From NCBI GenBank assembly GCA_016200005.1, contig JACQFP010000081.1:1-64000 (forward strand): a stretch of DNA of 64,000 nucleotides, given 5' to 3'. The DNA comes from Verrucomicrobiota bacterium (GTDB taxonomy: Bacteria > Verrucomicrobiota > Verrucomicrobiia > Limisphaerales > PALSA-1396). The notes under the pieces are model-generated. The model had not been told where the DNA came from and ran no database searches. It was given only the letters and a program-made list of their open reading frames with translations. A program made the position numbers and the translations under genes. Positions 8,772-19,138 of this stretch are shown here, piece by piece (the stretch's first letter is position 1; every line of letters begins with the position of its first letter).

Positions 8772-9700
8772 ACGAATTTGAATTAATCAACCGTTTGACT
8801 CCGCTGCTGCCCGTCAACGAATCGGTCGTGGTCGGCGCGGGCGATGACTGTGCGGTGCTGGAAGTCGGGCTGCCCAAACAGTGGATGCTCTTCAAGACCG
8901 ACGCCGTCGTTGAAGGGATTCATTTTACGAAAGCGGCGTCGCCGGAAAAGATTGGCCACAAGGCGTTGGGGCGGTGTCTGAGCGACATTGCTGCCATGGC
9001 AGGCACGCCGACCGCCGCGCTCGTCACGCTGGCTTTGCCGCGCGATTTCGATCCGAGCTTTGTCGAATCGATTTACGCCGGCATGAATGCACTGGCTGGC
9101 CGATACGAGGTGGCCATCGTCGGTGGCGAAACCACGACCAATCCCGAGCGAATCCTCATTTCAGTTTCGCTCATCGGCACGGTAGCCAAAGGAAAATGTC
9201 CACTGCGGTCGGGCGCTTTGGCGGGCGACGCAATATTTGTAACAGGCGAACTTGGCGGTTCACTGACCGGCAGACATCTAGAGTTTGAACCAAGGCTGGC
9301 GGAGGCGCGCTGGCTGGCGGAAAATTATGCCATCCACTCAATGATCGACATCAGCGACGGTCTGGCTGGCGACCTTCGGCATCTGCTGCAAGCGAGTCGC
9401 GTCGGCGCGGAGTTGCTCTCTTCGGCGATTCCCGTCAGCCGCGCTGCGCGAGTCGCAGCCAAAGTGGAAGGTTCAACGAAACCGCCGTTGCTGGCGGCGT
9501 TGACCGATGGCGAGGATTTTGAATTGTTGTTCACAGTTGCGAGTAAGGACGCCGTTGCGCTGCTCGACACCTGGAAGCAAATGTTTTCTGAACTCCCGCT
9601 CAGTTGCATCGGCAAGGTGACCGCCGGGAGTGAAGTCACGATACGCGACAAGGATGGAGTTCGACCGATGACCGCGCATGGTTACACACATTTCGCATAG
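8768..9700 (+). CDS. thiL: Thiamine-monophosphate kinase
   Basis: A 310-residue ATP-dependent kinase making thiamine diphosphate from thiamine monophosphate. Family blocks in order: VVGAGDDCAVL near residue 22, FKTDAVVEGIHF near 43, KALGRCLSDIAAMAG, VGGETTT near 120, MIDISDGLAGDL near 196 and LTDGEDFELLF near 249. It starts with GTG at 8768 in a GTGA overlap with the preceding stop, indicating translational coupling. The 3' end overlaps tsaE by 23 bases. No other thiamine gene is nearby. Confidence 0.93.
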   Translation: MNEFELINRLTPLLPVNESVVVGAGDDCAVLEVGLPKQWMLFKTDAVVEGIHFTKAASPEKIGHKALGRCLSDIAAMAGTPTAALVTLALPRDFDPSFVESIYAGMNALAGRYEVAIVGGETTTNPERILISVSLIGTVAKGKCPLRSGALAGDAIFVTGELGGSLTGRHLEFEPRLAEARWLAENYAIHSMIDISDGLAGDLRHLLQASRVGAELLSSAIPVSRAARVAAKVEGSTKPPLLAALTDGEDFELLFTVASKDAVALLDTWKQMFSELPLSCIGKVTAGSEVTIRDKDGVRPMTAHGYTHFA

Positions 9701-10136
9701 TCCCGCTGAGACGGAGGCGCTGGGCGAAAACTGGGGGCGCGCGGCTGTTGCCGGGCTGGTCATCGGTTTGACCGGCGATCTGGGCGCGGGCAAGACGCAA
9801 TTGGTGAAGGGACTCGCTCGCGGGCTGGGAATTTCTGCTCGTGTGCATTCGCCCACGTTCACGCTGGTCAACGAATATACCGGCGGCCGGTTGAAATTGT
9901 TTCATCTGGATTTGTATCGCCTTGAGACGCGCGAACAGATCCTGAGTGCCGGCCTCGAAGAATATTTCTACAAACCGGCCGGGGTGACCGTCGTGGAATG
10001 GGCGGAGCGATGGTTTGAGGAAATTAAGAATTCAAAATTAAAAATGCAAAAGTGTCCGGAGCATTACCGGCGGGTTCACATCGAAACGCTCAACGAAACC
10101 GGGCGACGAATCAGCTATGAAGATTTTGGCGCTTGA
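9678..10136 (+). CDS. tsaE: tRNA threonylcarbamoyladenosine ATPase subunit
   Basis: A 152-residue P-loop ATPase needed for t6A37 modification of tRNA with TsaB, TsaC and TsaD. The Walker A motif GDLGAGKT (about 34-41), HSPTFTLVNEY and FHLDLYRL are family hallmarks, and VVEWAER near residue 110 is the late conserved block. Just after it lies KNSKLKMQK, encoded by AATTCAAAATTAAAAATG (10029-10046), identical over 18 bases to an arm of the AT-rich repeat at 23954-24039. It looks like a repeat remnant inside the reading frame. The gene overlaps thiL and tsaB on either side. Confidence 0.9.
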   Translation: MVTHISHSPAETEALGENWGRAAVAGLVIGLTGDLGAGKTQLVKGLARGLGISARVHSPTFTLVNEYTGGRLKLFHLDLYRLETREQILSAGLEEYFYKPAGVTVVEWAERWFEEIKNSKLKMQKCPEHYRRVHIETLNETGRRISYEDFGA

Positions 10137-10794
10137 ATTTTCGTCGGCCCAACGGAGCGTCGCCGTGGTGGAAGGTGGAACTGACCACTTGCCGGTGGTG
10201 CTTGTTGAGATGGTCGAAGCCGGTGGTCGCGCCACGCGTGCGCTGGGTTTGATCGAAGAGGTATTGAAGTTATCACGCGTGGAGCGGGAGCAAATCGACT
10301 GTCTGGCCGTCGGCCTTGGCCCCGGCTCTTACAATGGCATCCGCGCGGCCATCGCTCTGGCGCAAGGCTGGCAATTGGCGACGGGCATGAGGATTCTCGG
10401 CGTCAGCAGCGCGGAATGTCTTGCGGCACAGGCGCAGGAGCAAGGCTGTTTCGGCAAGGTCAACATTGTCATTGACGCCCAGCGAAAAGAGTTCTATCTG
10501 GCAAGCTACGAAATCGGCGATGCAGTTCGGCGCGAAGTCGAACGTCTGCGGTTGGCATCGCCAGGCGAGGTTGAAGCCAAGATGAAAAGCGGGGAAATGG
10601 TGGTCGGGCCGGAAGTGAAGCGGTGGTTTCCCGCGAGTCGGGAAATATTTCCAGCCGCGGCTGTGTTGGGTCGATTGGCCGCTGGTCGCCGGGATTTTAT
10701 TTCGGGTGAAAAGCTTGAACCGATTTATCTGCGGGAAAGCAATTTCGTCAAAGCCTTGCCGCCGCGTGTGATTCCAACCATACCGAAACCATGA
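10117..10794 (+). CDS. tsaB: tRNA threonylcarbamoyladenosine complex subunit TsaB
   Basis: A 225-residue protein of the ASKHA fold, the non-catalytic partner of TsaD in t6A formation. Seen: MKILALEFSS at the start (first phosphate-binding loop), VGLGPGSYNGIRAA near residue 66 (the family GPGSFTGLR block) and IDAQRKEFYLA near 125. Length is normal. It overlaps tsaE by 20 bases and the downstream dehydrogenase by four (ATGA), so the group is very likely one transcript. TsaD and TsaC are not in the window. Confidence 0.9.
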   Translation: MKILALEFSSAQRSVAVVEGGTDHLPVVLVEMVEAGGRATRALGLIEEVLKLSRVEREQIDCLAVGLGPGSYNGIRAAIALAQGWQLATGMRILGVSSAECLAAQAQEQGCFGKVNIVIDAQRKEFYLASYEIGDAVRREVERLRLASPGEVEAKMKSGEMVVGPEVKRWFPASREIFPAAAVLGRLAAGRRDFISGEKLEPIYLRESNFVKALPPRVIPTIPKP

Positions 10795-11822
10795 AAGCGG
10801 CGGTACTCCACGGCAAAGAAGACGTGCGGATCGAAAAAGTGGAGGCGCGTCTATTGCGGACGGGCGAAGTGCGCGTGCAGATCGAAGCTGCGCTCACCTG
10901 TGGCACGGATCTGAAAGTTTTTAAGCGCGGCTATCACGCGAAGATGATCGTGCCGCCGGCGGTTTTTGGGCACGAGCTGTCCGGCGTGATCAGCGAAGTT
11001 CATCCGGCGGTGCCGGGATGGAAAGTCGGTGAGCGCGTCGTGGTGGCCAACTCCGCGCCGTGCGGCAATTGTTCTTACTGTCGCAACCACCAGGAGAACT
11101 TGTGCGACGACTTGCTGTTTCTCAATGGGGCCTATGCAAAATCCATCATCGTTCCGGCGCGGATTGTGGAGAAGAATATGTTGCGGCTCAAGCCGGGCAC
11201 CAGCTTTCGTGACGCCGCCCTCGTCGAACCATTGGCTTGCGTGGTGCAAGGGGTTGAAGATGTTCAACTGCACCGTGATCAAAACGTACTGGTCATCGGC
11301 ACCGGCCCAATCGGTCTGATGTTTGTCGCGCTGGCAAGGCATCTCGGCTGCCACGTCGTCGCGGCGGGGCGTGGCAATACCCGGATGAAGGCGGCGCGCA
11401 ACTTGGGCGCGGAAAGAATTGTCGAGGTGACGGGCAAGAGCGACTTGGTGCGCACGATCCAGACGGAGGCGCGTGTAGAGTTCGACGTGGTGATCGAGGC
11501 GGTCGGCAAGCCGGAGGCGTGGGAGGCGGCGATCCGGCTGGTGCGCAAAGGGGGCGCGGTGAATTTGTTTGGCGGTTGCCAGTCAGGGACGAGCGTGGCG
11601 CTGGACACAGCGCGAATGCATTACGCGAGCCTGACGTTGAAGGCCAGTTTTCATCACACGCCGAGGACGATTCGGCGCGCGTTGGAGTTCATTGAAAACG
11701 GCGTGATTCGCGCAGCGGATTTTGTCAGTGGCGAATGGCCCTTGAGCCGGTTGCCGGAATTATTTGAGTCGATGGCCGCGGGCAATCGGGCGGTGAAGAC
11801 CTTGATTCGCGTGCACGAATGA
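10791..11822 (+). CDS. Zinc-dependent medium-chain dehydrogenase
   Basis: A 343-residue MDR-superfamily dehydrogenase. Catalytic zinc ligands are likely Cys37 (in ALTCGTDLK), His and Glu in FGHELSG near residue 60, and the structural zinc site is the cysteine set CGNCSYC...LC around 91-105. The Rossmann nucleotide loop is VIGTGPIGLM near residue 168. Overall it resembles sorbitol/threonine/galactitol dehydrogenases, but the substrate cannot be told. The ATG overlaps the tsaB stop, so it is the last gene of that run, probably by convenience and not shared function. Confidence 0.85.
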   Translation: MKAAVLHGKEDVRIEKVEARLLRTGEVRVQIEAALTCGTDLKVFKRGYHAKMIVPPAVFGHELSGVISEVHPAVPGWKVGERVVVANSAPCGNCSYCRNHQENLCDDLLFLNGAYAKSIIVPARIVEKNMLRLKPGTSFRDAALVEPLACVVQGVEDVQLHRDQNVLVIGTGPIGLMFVALARHLGCHVVAAGRGNTRMKAARNLGAERIVEVTGKSDLVRTIQTEARVEFDVVIEAVGKPEAWEAAIRLVRKGGAVNLFGGCQSGTSVALDTARMHYASLTLKASFHHTPRTIRRALEFIENGVIRAADFVSGEWPLSRLPELFESMAAGNRAVKTLIRVHE

Positions 11823-12195
11823 GCCGGCCGCCACCAGCAGGTCAGGGGTGGCGGTTCGCTGGGCCTTTACCAGATCATTCAGCAGCCCACATCAACCGCC
11901 ATTAAACTTAACGATCGGCCATCGCTTTGGTGCCGTAGCTGAGGCATCATTTACAATCGGACACCCCCTCAATCGACTGGATTCCTGGGAGGATAATGGA
12001 AATGGTGGCCGGGATGGCGGCACGGTTTTCGGAGCGGGTTTTATTGCTCAAATTGCTGGAAGCAGTGGAGGGAGCTAAATAGTTAAAAAAAACGCTTGTG
12101 AAATTTTTCACGATGCGGCAATTTCTCGCGCGCTTCCGGAAAGCGCCGGTGTCAAACCAAGCGAATGGACATCTCCCGGCGCAGTTGTTAAACGA
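11823..12195. other. Gene-free leader of the atp operon
   Basis: These 373 bases contain no convincing gene. A 28-codon frame from 11998 and a longer frame from 11848 match nothing and have ordinary composition. A short dyad GTGAAATTTTTCAC occurs near 12100. The promoter for atpB should lie here, but no strong -35/-10 pair was recognised. There is no visible atpI or atpZ. Confidence 0.4.
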
Positions 12196-13179
12196 ATGGA
12201 ACTGGCAAAAAAAATATCCTTATGCCTGCTGCTCGCGGTCTGGCCGTTGACCGGGCTGTTGGCCCAAGCCACGCCGGCGCCGCCGCCGGCAAGCGAGGCG
12301 GTACTGCAGGAAGCCCCCCCGGAAAGCGTTGGCCAGAGCGTACCCGAAACCAAGGAAGAAGGATTGCCGTCGAGTGCGACGGAAATTTTTCATATTGGGA
12401 AATTTCCAGTCACCAACTCGATGTTGGTGACGTGGATCGTGGCCGTCGGCATCATCATTTTTGCACAGCTTGCGACCCGGAACATGAAATCCGTGCCTGA
12501 CGGGGCGCAGAATTTTTGGGAATGGATCGTCGAGAGCCTTTACGAGTTTCTCGAGGGGATCGTGGGTCCGGAACTGGTGAAGAAAACGTTTTGGTTTTTT
12601 GCGACCATTTTCATTTTCATCCTTTTCACGAACTGGTTTGGGCTGATTCCCGGAGTCGGCACGATTGGCTGGGGAGTGGAGCGCGCGCACGGGTTTGAGC
12701 TGACACGTCCGTGGTTGCGCGGAGGTAATGCCGACTTGAACATGACCTTTGCGATGGCGGCGATTTTCATGGTACTCTGGCTGATCTGGGCGTTGCGATC
12801 CAACGGCATTTGGGGTTTCACGCTGCACCTCTTCGGGCCGAAAGGCGACAACACGGGTTTCATCAAGTATTTGATGATCGTGGTTTTCTTTGCAGTTGGC
12901 TTTCTGGAGGTACTCTCCATTGGCTTCCGGCCCATTTCGCTGAGCTTCCGGCTTTATGGAAATATTTTCGCCGGGGAAAATCTGCTTGAAGCGTTGTCGA
13001 ACACGATTCAACACCCGGCCTGGGCCAAAGCGGTCTTCAGCGCGTTGTTGCCGGTGCCGTTTTATTTTCTGGAAATCCTGGTCGGGCTGGTGCAGGCGTT
13101 CGTGTTCATGCTGTTGACGACAGTTTTCACCGCGTTGATCTGCACGCACGAAGAGGCGCACGCGAAAGAGCATCATTAA
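12196..13179 (+). CDS. atpB: F-type ATP synthase subunit a
   Basis: A 327-residue membrane subunit forming the ion half-channels beside the c-ring. It has a cleavable-looking N-terminal signal (MELAKKISLCLLLAVWPL...LAQ) and a proline-rich stretch before the first core helix, which makes it longer than the E. coli protein (271). The essential arginine is in SFRLYGNIFAGE (about residue 251), and the last helix LVQAFVFMLLTTVFTA matches the family. First gene of the atp operon; 68 bases separate it from atpE. Confidence 0.95.
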   Translation: MELAKKISLCLLLAVWPLTGLLAQATPAPPPASEAVLQEAPPESVGQSVPETKEEGLPSSATEIFHIGKFPVTNSMLVTWIVAVGIIIFAQLATRNMKSVPDGAQNFWEWIVESLYEFLEGIVGPELVKKTFWFFATIFIFILFTNWFGLIPGVGTIGWGVERAHGFELTRPWLRGGNADLNMTFAMAAIFMVLWLIWALRSNGIWGFTLHLFGPKGDNTGFIKYLMIVVFFAVGFLEVLSIGFRPISLSFRLYGNIFAGENLLEALSNTIQHPAWAKAVFSALLPVPFYFLEILVGLVQAFVFMLLTTVFTALICTHEEAHAKEHH

Positions 13180-13247
13180 GATTTCGGCGGTTCGACCGTG
13201 TTCAATCGCGGGAGCCGCTGAGCAACAACGAAAGAAAGGAAAACATC

Positions 13248-13469
13248 ATGTTAACGCCAATGTTGGCAGAAATGAGCGGCAGCATCCACGTGGGTCTGGC
13301 CGGACTCGGCTCGGCAATCGGTGTGGGGCTAGTCGGCATGAAGGCTTCTGAAGCGGTGGGGCGCAACCCCGGCGCGTTCGGCAAAGTCATCACGCTGGCG
13401 GTGTTGGGCATGGCTCTGTCCGAGGCCATCGTGTTCTACGCGCTGTTCCTCGTGAAGGCAACACCGTAG
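13248..13469 (+). CDS. atpE: F-type ATP synthase subunit c
   Basis: A 73-residue hairpin of two membrane helices around the polar loop GRNPGA (38-43). The ion-binding carboxylate is Glu59 in ALSEAIVFYALF. Sodium-type rings such as that of Ilyobacter have Gln in helix 1 and Glu-Ser in helix 2; here the equivalent positions are Val and Glu-Ala, so proton coupling is inferred. The start has GAAAGGAAAAC upstream, a good ribosome binding site, suited to the high copy number of this subunit. Confidence 0.95.
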   Translation: MLTPMLAEMSGSIHVGLAGLGSAIGVGLVGMKASEAVGRNPGAFGKVITLAVLGMALSEAIVFYALFLVKATP

Positions 13470-13526
13470 GTCATATTGGGCGCGGAGTCCGACCGGCTCC
13501 GCGCCGTCCCTAAATAAAGAAAGTCC

Positions 13527-14078
13527 ATGAATCAATTTACATTTCTCGCGAGCATCGGCAGCGACCTGTCGGAAACCGCCAAGAGCACGGCGGAGAAATT
13601 CGGCTTGGACAAGCCGCATTTTATCGCGCAGGTCATCAGCTTTGGTATCGTCGCGTTCCTGTTGTATCGCTTCGCCTACAAACCGATCCTGACGATGCTG
13701 GAGGAACGGCGGCAACGCATCGCAGAAGGTCTGGCGAACGCGGACAAAATCAAAGCCGAACTGGCGCGCACGGAAGCTTTGCAGCGCGCGGCATTGGAAA
13801 AGGCGAATGTGGAGGCCGGCAAACTCATTGAAGAAGCCCGCACCGCCGCGGCGCGCGTGCAGGAGCAGGAGACCCAAAAGGCCATCGCCGCCGCCGAACA
13901 GATCATCGCCAAAGCTCGTGAAGCCGCGGTGCAGGACCATGCCCGGATGTTGACGGAACTCCGCCGCGAAGTGGGGCGATTGGTCGTTGCGACCACCGGC
14001 AAGGTGACCGGCAAGATCCTGACGACGGAGGATCAGCAACGGCTGGCCGAAGAAGCGAATCGTCAACTGGCGGCCTGA
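13527..14078 (+). CDS. atpF: F-type ATP synthase subunit b
   Basis: A 183-residue peripheral stalk protein: one N-terminal membrane helix (about 33-48, QVISFGIVAFLLYRFAYKP) followed by a long charged helix with many Ala/Glu/Arg residues. KPILTMLEERRQRI after the membrane part is typical. The stop overlaps the atpH start by one base (TGATG), implying coupling. Length is slightly above E. coli (156) because of a longer N-terminus. Confidence 0.93.
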   Translation: MNQFTFLASIGSDLSETAKSTAEKFGLDKPHFIAQVISFGIVAFLLYRFAYKPILTMLEERRQRIAEGLANADKIKAELARTEALQRAALEKANVEAGKLIEEARTAAARVQEQETQKAIAAAEQIIAKAREAAVQDHARMLTELRREVGRLVVATTGKVTGKILTTEDQQRLAEEANRQLAA

Positions 14079-14470
14079 TGAAAATTTCCAAACAAGCGCG
14101 GCGCGATGCCAAACAACTGTTCCGCAGTTGCCAGGTAAACGGTTCGCTGGATGAGAACCGCGTCCGCCAGGTTGTGCAACTGGTCATTGCGCGAAAGCCG
14201 CGAAAGTTTGTCGCGATCCTGTCGCATTTCCAGCGTTTGGTGAAACTGGAAGTGGCGCGGCGCACGGCCAAAGTGGAAAGCGCGACGTCACTTTCTGAAG
14301 AATCGCAGTCCAGTGTACGGGCGAATTTGACCGGGGTTTATGGCGACGGATTGACCATTTCGTTCGCGCAAAATCCGGCGTTGATCGGCGGTTTGAGGAT
14401 TCACGTCGGCAGCGATGTTTACGATGGCAGCGTCCAGGCGCGATTGGCCGCGTTGCAGGAAAGCTTTTAA
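14078..14470 (+). CDS. atpH: F-type ATP synthase subunit delta (short form)
   Basis: A 130-residue delta/OSCP-type protein linking the stalk to F1. The C-terminal block LIGGLRIHVGSDVYDGSVQARL is diagnostic. Family members are usually about 175-185 residues; the N-terminal helical domain that contacts alpha subunits is clearly shortened here. The start is fixed by overlap with atpF, and no upstream extension is possible in frame without running through that gene. Either this lineage has a reduced delta or part of the role is taken by another protein. Confidence 0.85.
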   Translation: MKISKQARRDAKQLFRSCQVNGSLDENRVRQVVQLVIARKPRKFVAILSHFQRLVKLEVARRTAKVESATSLSEESQSSVRANLTGVYGDGLTISFAQNPALIGGLRIHVGSDVYDGSVQARLAALQESF

Positions 14471-14528
14471 GATCAAATGATGGGTTGCGGGGCTAACATC
14501 TCTCAACCTTCAACTATCAACTGAATAC

Positions 14529-16061
14529 ATGAGCAACTTATTGCAAGAAATCGAAGCCCAAATCTCGGGCGTGAAAACGAGTGTGGCGAAGCAGAACGTC
14601 GGCACCGTCCGCGAAATCGGCGACGGCGTGGCCAAGATCGAGGGTCTCACCGACGTGATGCTTAATGAGATGATCGACTTCGGCAACGGCGTCACCGGGC
14701 TGGCGTTGAATCTCGAAGAAACCGAGGTCGGCGCCATCATTCTCGGCGATTACACCGGTATCAAGGAAGGCCAGGAAGTCCGCACCACCGGCAAATTGCT
14801 TCAGGTGCCCGTCGGCAAAGGGCTGCTGGGGCGCGTTGTCAATTCGCTCGGGCAGCCGGTCGATGGCAAAGGGCCGGTCAAAAGCGAGATTTCCTATCCG
14901 GTCGAAAAAATTGCGCCCGGCATCATCAAACGCAAATCCGTCAGCCAACCGGTGCAGACCGGCATCATGGCCATTGACGCGATGATCCCGATTGGCCGCG
15001 GCCAGCGCGAACTCATCATCGGCGACCGTTCGACCGGCAAGACGACGATTGGTGTCGATACGATGATCAATCAAGCGATCATCAACCGCGCCGCGGAAGC
15101 AGCGGGCGACAAGGAGTATCGGCCGCTTTACAATATTTATGTCGCGATTGGACAGAAGCAGTCGAACGTGGCGCGCGTCATCAGCGTGCTCGAGGAAGCC
15201 GGCGCGATGCCGTACACAATCATCGTCGTGGCGTCGGCTTCGGACTCGGCGACGAACCAGTACCTCGCGCCGTTCGCGGGTTGCGCGATGGGGGAATGGT
15301 TCATGGATAACGGCATGGACGCGCTCATCATTTACGATGACTTGTCCAAGCACGCGACGGCTTACCGTCAAGTGTCGCTGGTGTTGAAACGTCCGTCCGG
15401 TCGCGAGGCGTATCCGGGCGACGTGTTTTATCTGCACAGTCGTTTGCTCGAACGGTCGGCGCGAGTCGCTGAGAAATATGGCAACGGTTCGCTTACCGGA
15501 CTGCCGATCATTGAAACTCAATTGGGCGACGTTTCGGCCTACATTCCGACGAACGTCATTTCGATCACCGACGGCCAGATTTATCTGGAAACAGATTTGT
15601 TCTATCAGGGTGTGCGACCAGCCATTTCGGTCGGCTTGTCCGTGTCGCGTGTCGGGTCGGCGGCGCAAATCAAGGCGATGAAGCAGGTTGCCGGTCGCGT
15701 GAAACTGGAACTGGCGCAGTTCCGCGAGCTGGCGGCCTTCGCGCAGTTTGGCTCGGACCTGGACGCGGCGACGCAGGCGAAAATTGAACGCGGCAAGCGC
15801 GTGGTTGAGGTTTTCAAGCAACCGCAATACAAGCCGCAACCTGTCGAGGCGCAGGCGGCTGTGCTTTGGGCGGTGCAGAATGGTCATTTCGACGACGTGG
15901 CGGTGGACAAGATCAAAGATTGTCAGAACAAACTGACCGATTATCTGACCAGCCGCAAAGCGGAGTTGATGGCGAGGATTGCGAAGGAAAAGGCGCTGAG
16001 CGACGCGTTGATCGCAGATTTGAAGGCCGCGGTCACGGAGTTCAAACAAACGTACAAGTAG
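14529..16061 (+). CDS. atpA: F-type ATP synthase subunit alpha
   Basis: A 510-residue non-catalytic nucleotide-binding subunit of F1. P-loop GDRSTGKT lies near residues 167-174; the Q-rich [11 protein letters not shown] and the [13 protein letters not shown] block near 370-385 carry the usual contacts, including the arginine of SVSRVG (arginine finger). Length is normal. The 58-base spacer before it contains short CAAC-rich motifs similar to the atpD-atpC spacer. Two bases separate its stop from the atpG start. Confidence 0.96.
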   Translation: MSNLLQEIEAQISGVKTSVAKQNVGTVREIGDGVAKIEGLTDVMLNEMIDFGNGVTGLALNLEETEVGAIILGDYTGIKEGQEVRTTGKLLQVPVGKGLLGRVVNSLGQPVDGKGPVKSEISYPVEKIAPGIIKRKSVSQPVQTGIMAIDAMIPIGRGQRELIIGDRSTGKTTIGVDTMINQAIINRAAEAAGDKEYRPLYNIYVAIGQKQSNVARVISVLEEAGAMPYTIIVVASASDSATNQYLAPFAGCAMGEWFMDNGMDALIIYDDLSKHATAYRQVSLVLKRPSGREAYPGDVFYLHSRLLERSARVAEKYGNGSLTGLPIIETQLGDVSAYIPTNVISITDGQIYLETDLFYQGVRPAISVGLSVSRVGSAAQIKAMKQVAGRVKLELAQFRELAAFAQFGSDLDAATQAKIERGKRVVEVFKQPQYKPQPVEAQAAVLWAVQNGHFDDVAVDKIKDCQNKLTDYLTSRKAELMARIAKEKALSDALIADLKAAVTEFKQTYK

Positions 16062-16063
16062 GC

Positions 16064-16942
16064 ATGGCAACCACCCGCGATTTAAGACGCCGCATCAAGT
16101 CGATCAAGAACACGTCGCAGATCACCAAGGCGATGCAGATGGTGGCGGCGTCCAAGATGCGCAAGGCCCAGCAGGCCGCGCTGTCGGGACGGCCGTACGC
16201 CACATTGATGAACGAGGTGCTGGGTGAAGTGACGGCCAATGCGGGGGATTTCTCACATCCACTGATGGAGAAGCGCGAGGTAAAGCGGCGCAGCGTCATC
16301 ATCATCAGCACGGACAAAGGATTGTGCGGCGCGCTCAACAGCAACCTGCTGCGCGAGGCGGCGAAATTCGACAAGGACACGACGATCTATATCACCGCTG
16401 GACGCAAAGCGTCTCAGTTCGTCGCGCGCACCAGACGTCAACTCGCTGCCGAGTTCACTTACAAGGACGCGCCGTTGTTCGGCGAGGCGCGGGCGATTTC
16501 AACCTTTGCCCGCGAGCTGTTCACCAAAGGCGAGGTGGATCAAGTCGATGTGCTTTACACCAATTTCATCTCCACGTTGAACCAAAAGCCGGAACAGCAT
16601 CAATTGTTGCCGGTCGGCGAGATCAACGGCGTGTCGATGGATATTCACGGTCACGCGACCTCGGAGAAGTTGACGCAGAGTGGGACGGAGTTTCTCTTCG
16701 AGCCAAGCGTGGGCGACGTGCTGGGCGCGATGCTGCCGCATTACTTGAATTTCCAGATCTATCAATTTCTGCTCGAGGCCAAGGCGAGCGAACACAGTGC
16801 GCGCATGGTCGCCATGAAGAATGCGACCGACAACGCCAAGCAACTCATCAAAGACCTGACGCTCGAATACAACAAACTGCGCCAGGCGAACATCACGAAG
16901 GAACTTTTGGAAATCACCAGCGCCGCGATGTCGCTGGGCTAA
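16064..16942 (+). CDS. atpG: F-type ATP synthase subunit gamma
   Basis: A 292-residue central shaft protein. The N-terminal coiled-coil start TTRDLRRRIKSIKNTSQITKAM and the C-terminal helix (ARMVAMKNATDNAKQLI...EITSAAMSLG) are family signatures; DKGLCGALN near residue 88 is the conserved Rossmann-like loop. The ATG at 16064 is chosen because it gives the canonical N-terminus. It sits between atpA and atpD as in most operons. Confidence 0.95.
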   Translation: MATTRDLRRRIKSIKNTSQITKAMQMVAASKMRKAQQAALSGRPYATLMNEVLGEVTANAGDFSHPLMEKREVKRRSVIIISTDKGLCGALNSNLLREAAKFDKDTTIYITAGRKASQFVARTRRQLAAEFTYKDAPLFGEARAISTFARELFTKGEVDQVDVLYTNFISTLNQKPEQHQLLPVGEINGVSMDIHGHATSEKLTQSGTEFLFEPSVGDVLGAMLPHYLNFQIYQFLLEAKASEHSARMVAMKNATDNAKQLIKDLTLEYNKLRQANITKELLEITSAAMSLG

Positions 16943-18367
<1,425 letters not shown>

Positions 18368-18442
18368 GAGATTATAGTTGAGAGTTGAGAGCAGCCCGCC
18401 AATTCTCGACACTCAACTCTCAACGTTCAACACTCAACTCAC

Positions 18443-18850
18443 ATGGCCACGCTGAAATTAGAAATCGTCACGCCGGAAGCGAAGACCTACTCGGAGGACG
18501 TTGACATGGTCACGCTGCCGGGAGTGGAGGGCGAGATGGGGATCTATCCCATGCACGTTCCGCTGATGACCCAAATCGTGGCCGGCGAAGTTGCCGTGCG
18601 CAAAGACGGCCAGGATTATTTTCTCGCCGTGGGAGAAGGGTTTGTGGAAATCACGGGCGACAAGGTCGCCATCATGACGGACATGGCGATCAAGGCCGCC
18701 GACATCGACGAAGCCAAAGCCGAGGAGGCCCGACGCCGCGCTGAAGCCCGCCTGGCCGAGAAACTCGACGATGAAGAGGCCGCGCTGGTGAGCGCCGCGC
18801 TGATGCATTCGCTGGCCCAACTGAAAGTGAAACGGCGACAACAACGCTAA
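18443..18850 (+). CDS. atpC: F-type ATP synthase subunit epsilon
   Basis: A 135-residue epsilon subunit: beta-sandwich N-terminal domain (LKLEIVTPEAKTYSEDVDMV, LPGVEGEMGIYPMHVPL) and a two-helix C-terminal part (DIDEAKAEEARRRAEARLAEKL) that can regulate hydrolysis. The N-terminal motif GxxGxxPxHxPL is recognisable. Last gene of the operon; an intrinsic terminator follows 25 bases later. Confidence 0.93.
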   Translation: MATLKLEIVTPEAKTYSEDVDMVTLPGVEGEMGIYPMHVPLMTQIVAGEVAVRKDGQDYFLAVGEGFVEITGDKVAIMTDMAIKAADIDEAKAEEARRRAEARLAEKLDDEEAALVSAALMHSLAQLKVKRRQQR

Positions 18851-18875
18851 GCGCAAAGCAGATATTGGATTGGGA

Positions 18876-18903
18876 AAGGCCGCTGAATACAGCGGCCTTT
18901 TTG
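18876..18903 (+). terminator. Rho-independent terminator of the atp operon
   Basis: A perfect 9-bp stem AGGCCGCTG / CAGCGGCCT around the loop AATA, followed by TTTTTG. It lies 25 bases after the atpC stop codon and closes the operon. Confidence 0.88.
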
Positions 18904-18966
18904 CTGCCCGGTCGTGCAGAGCAGTCCAGGCGGATGCCAGAATAAATTTCCGGACAGAAATGCACA

Positions 18967-19032
18967 GGCCCCTCACCCGACCTTCGGCCACCCTCTCCCC
19001 ATCGGATGAGGAGAGGGGCGGGGTGAGGGGCC
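18967..19032. repeat. CCCTCACCC/GGGTGAGGG palindrome
   Basis: Outer arms GGCCCCTCACCC (18967-18978) and GGGTGAGGGGCC (19021-19032) are perfectly complementary, with an inner CCCTCTCCCC/GGAGAGGGG stem. A related but shorter copy lies in the kinase gene near 53166-53215. It is found between atpC and the pyruvate carboxylase gene. Confidence 0.75.
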
Positions 19033-19138
19033 ATTCAGAATTCAATCTTGTCAAACGGTAAGGTTTCGCGACAAACAAGAATTTTCTAGCAATGTTTTGC
19101 CTTCTTTCTGTCGTGACCTTATAAACGCGCGGACAAAT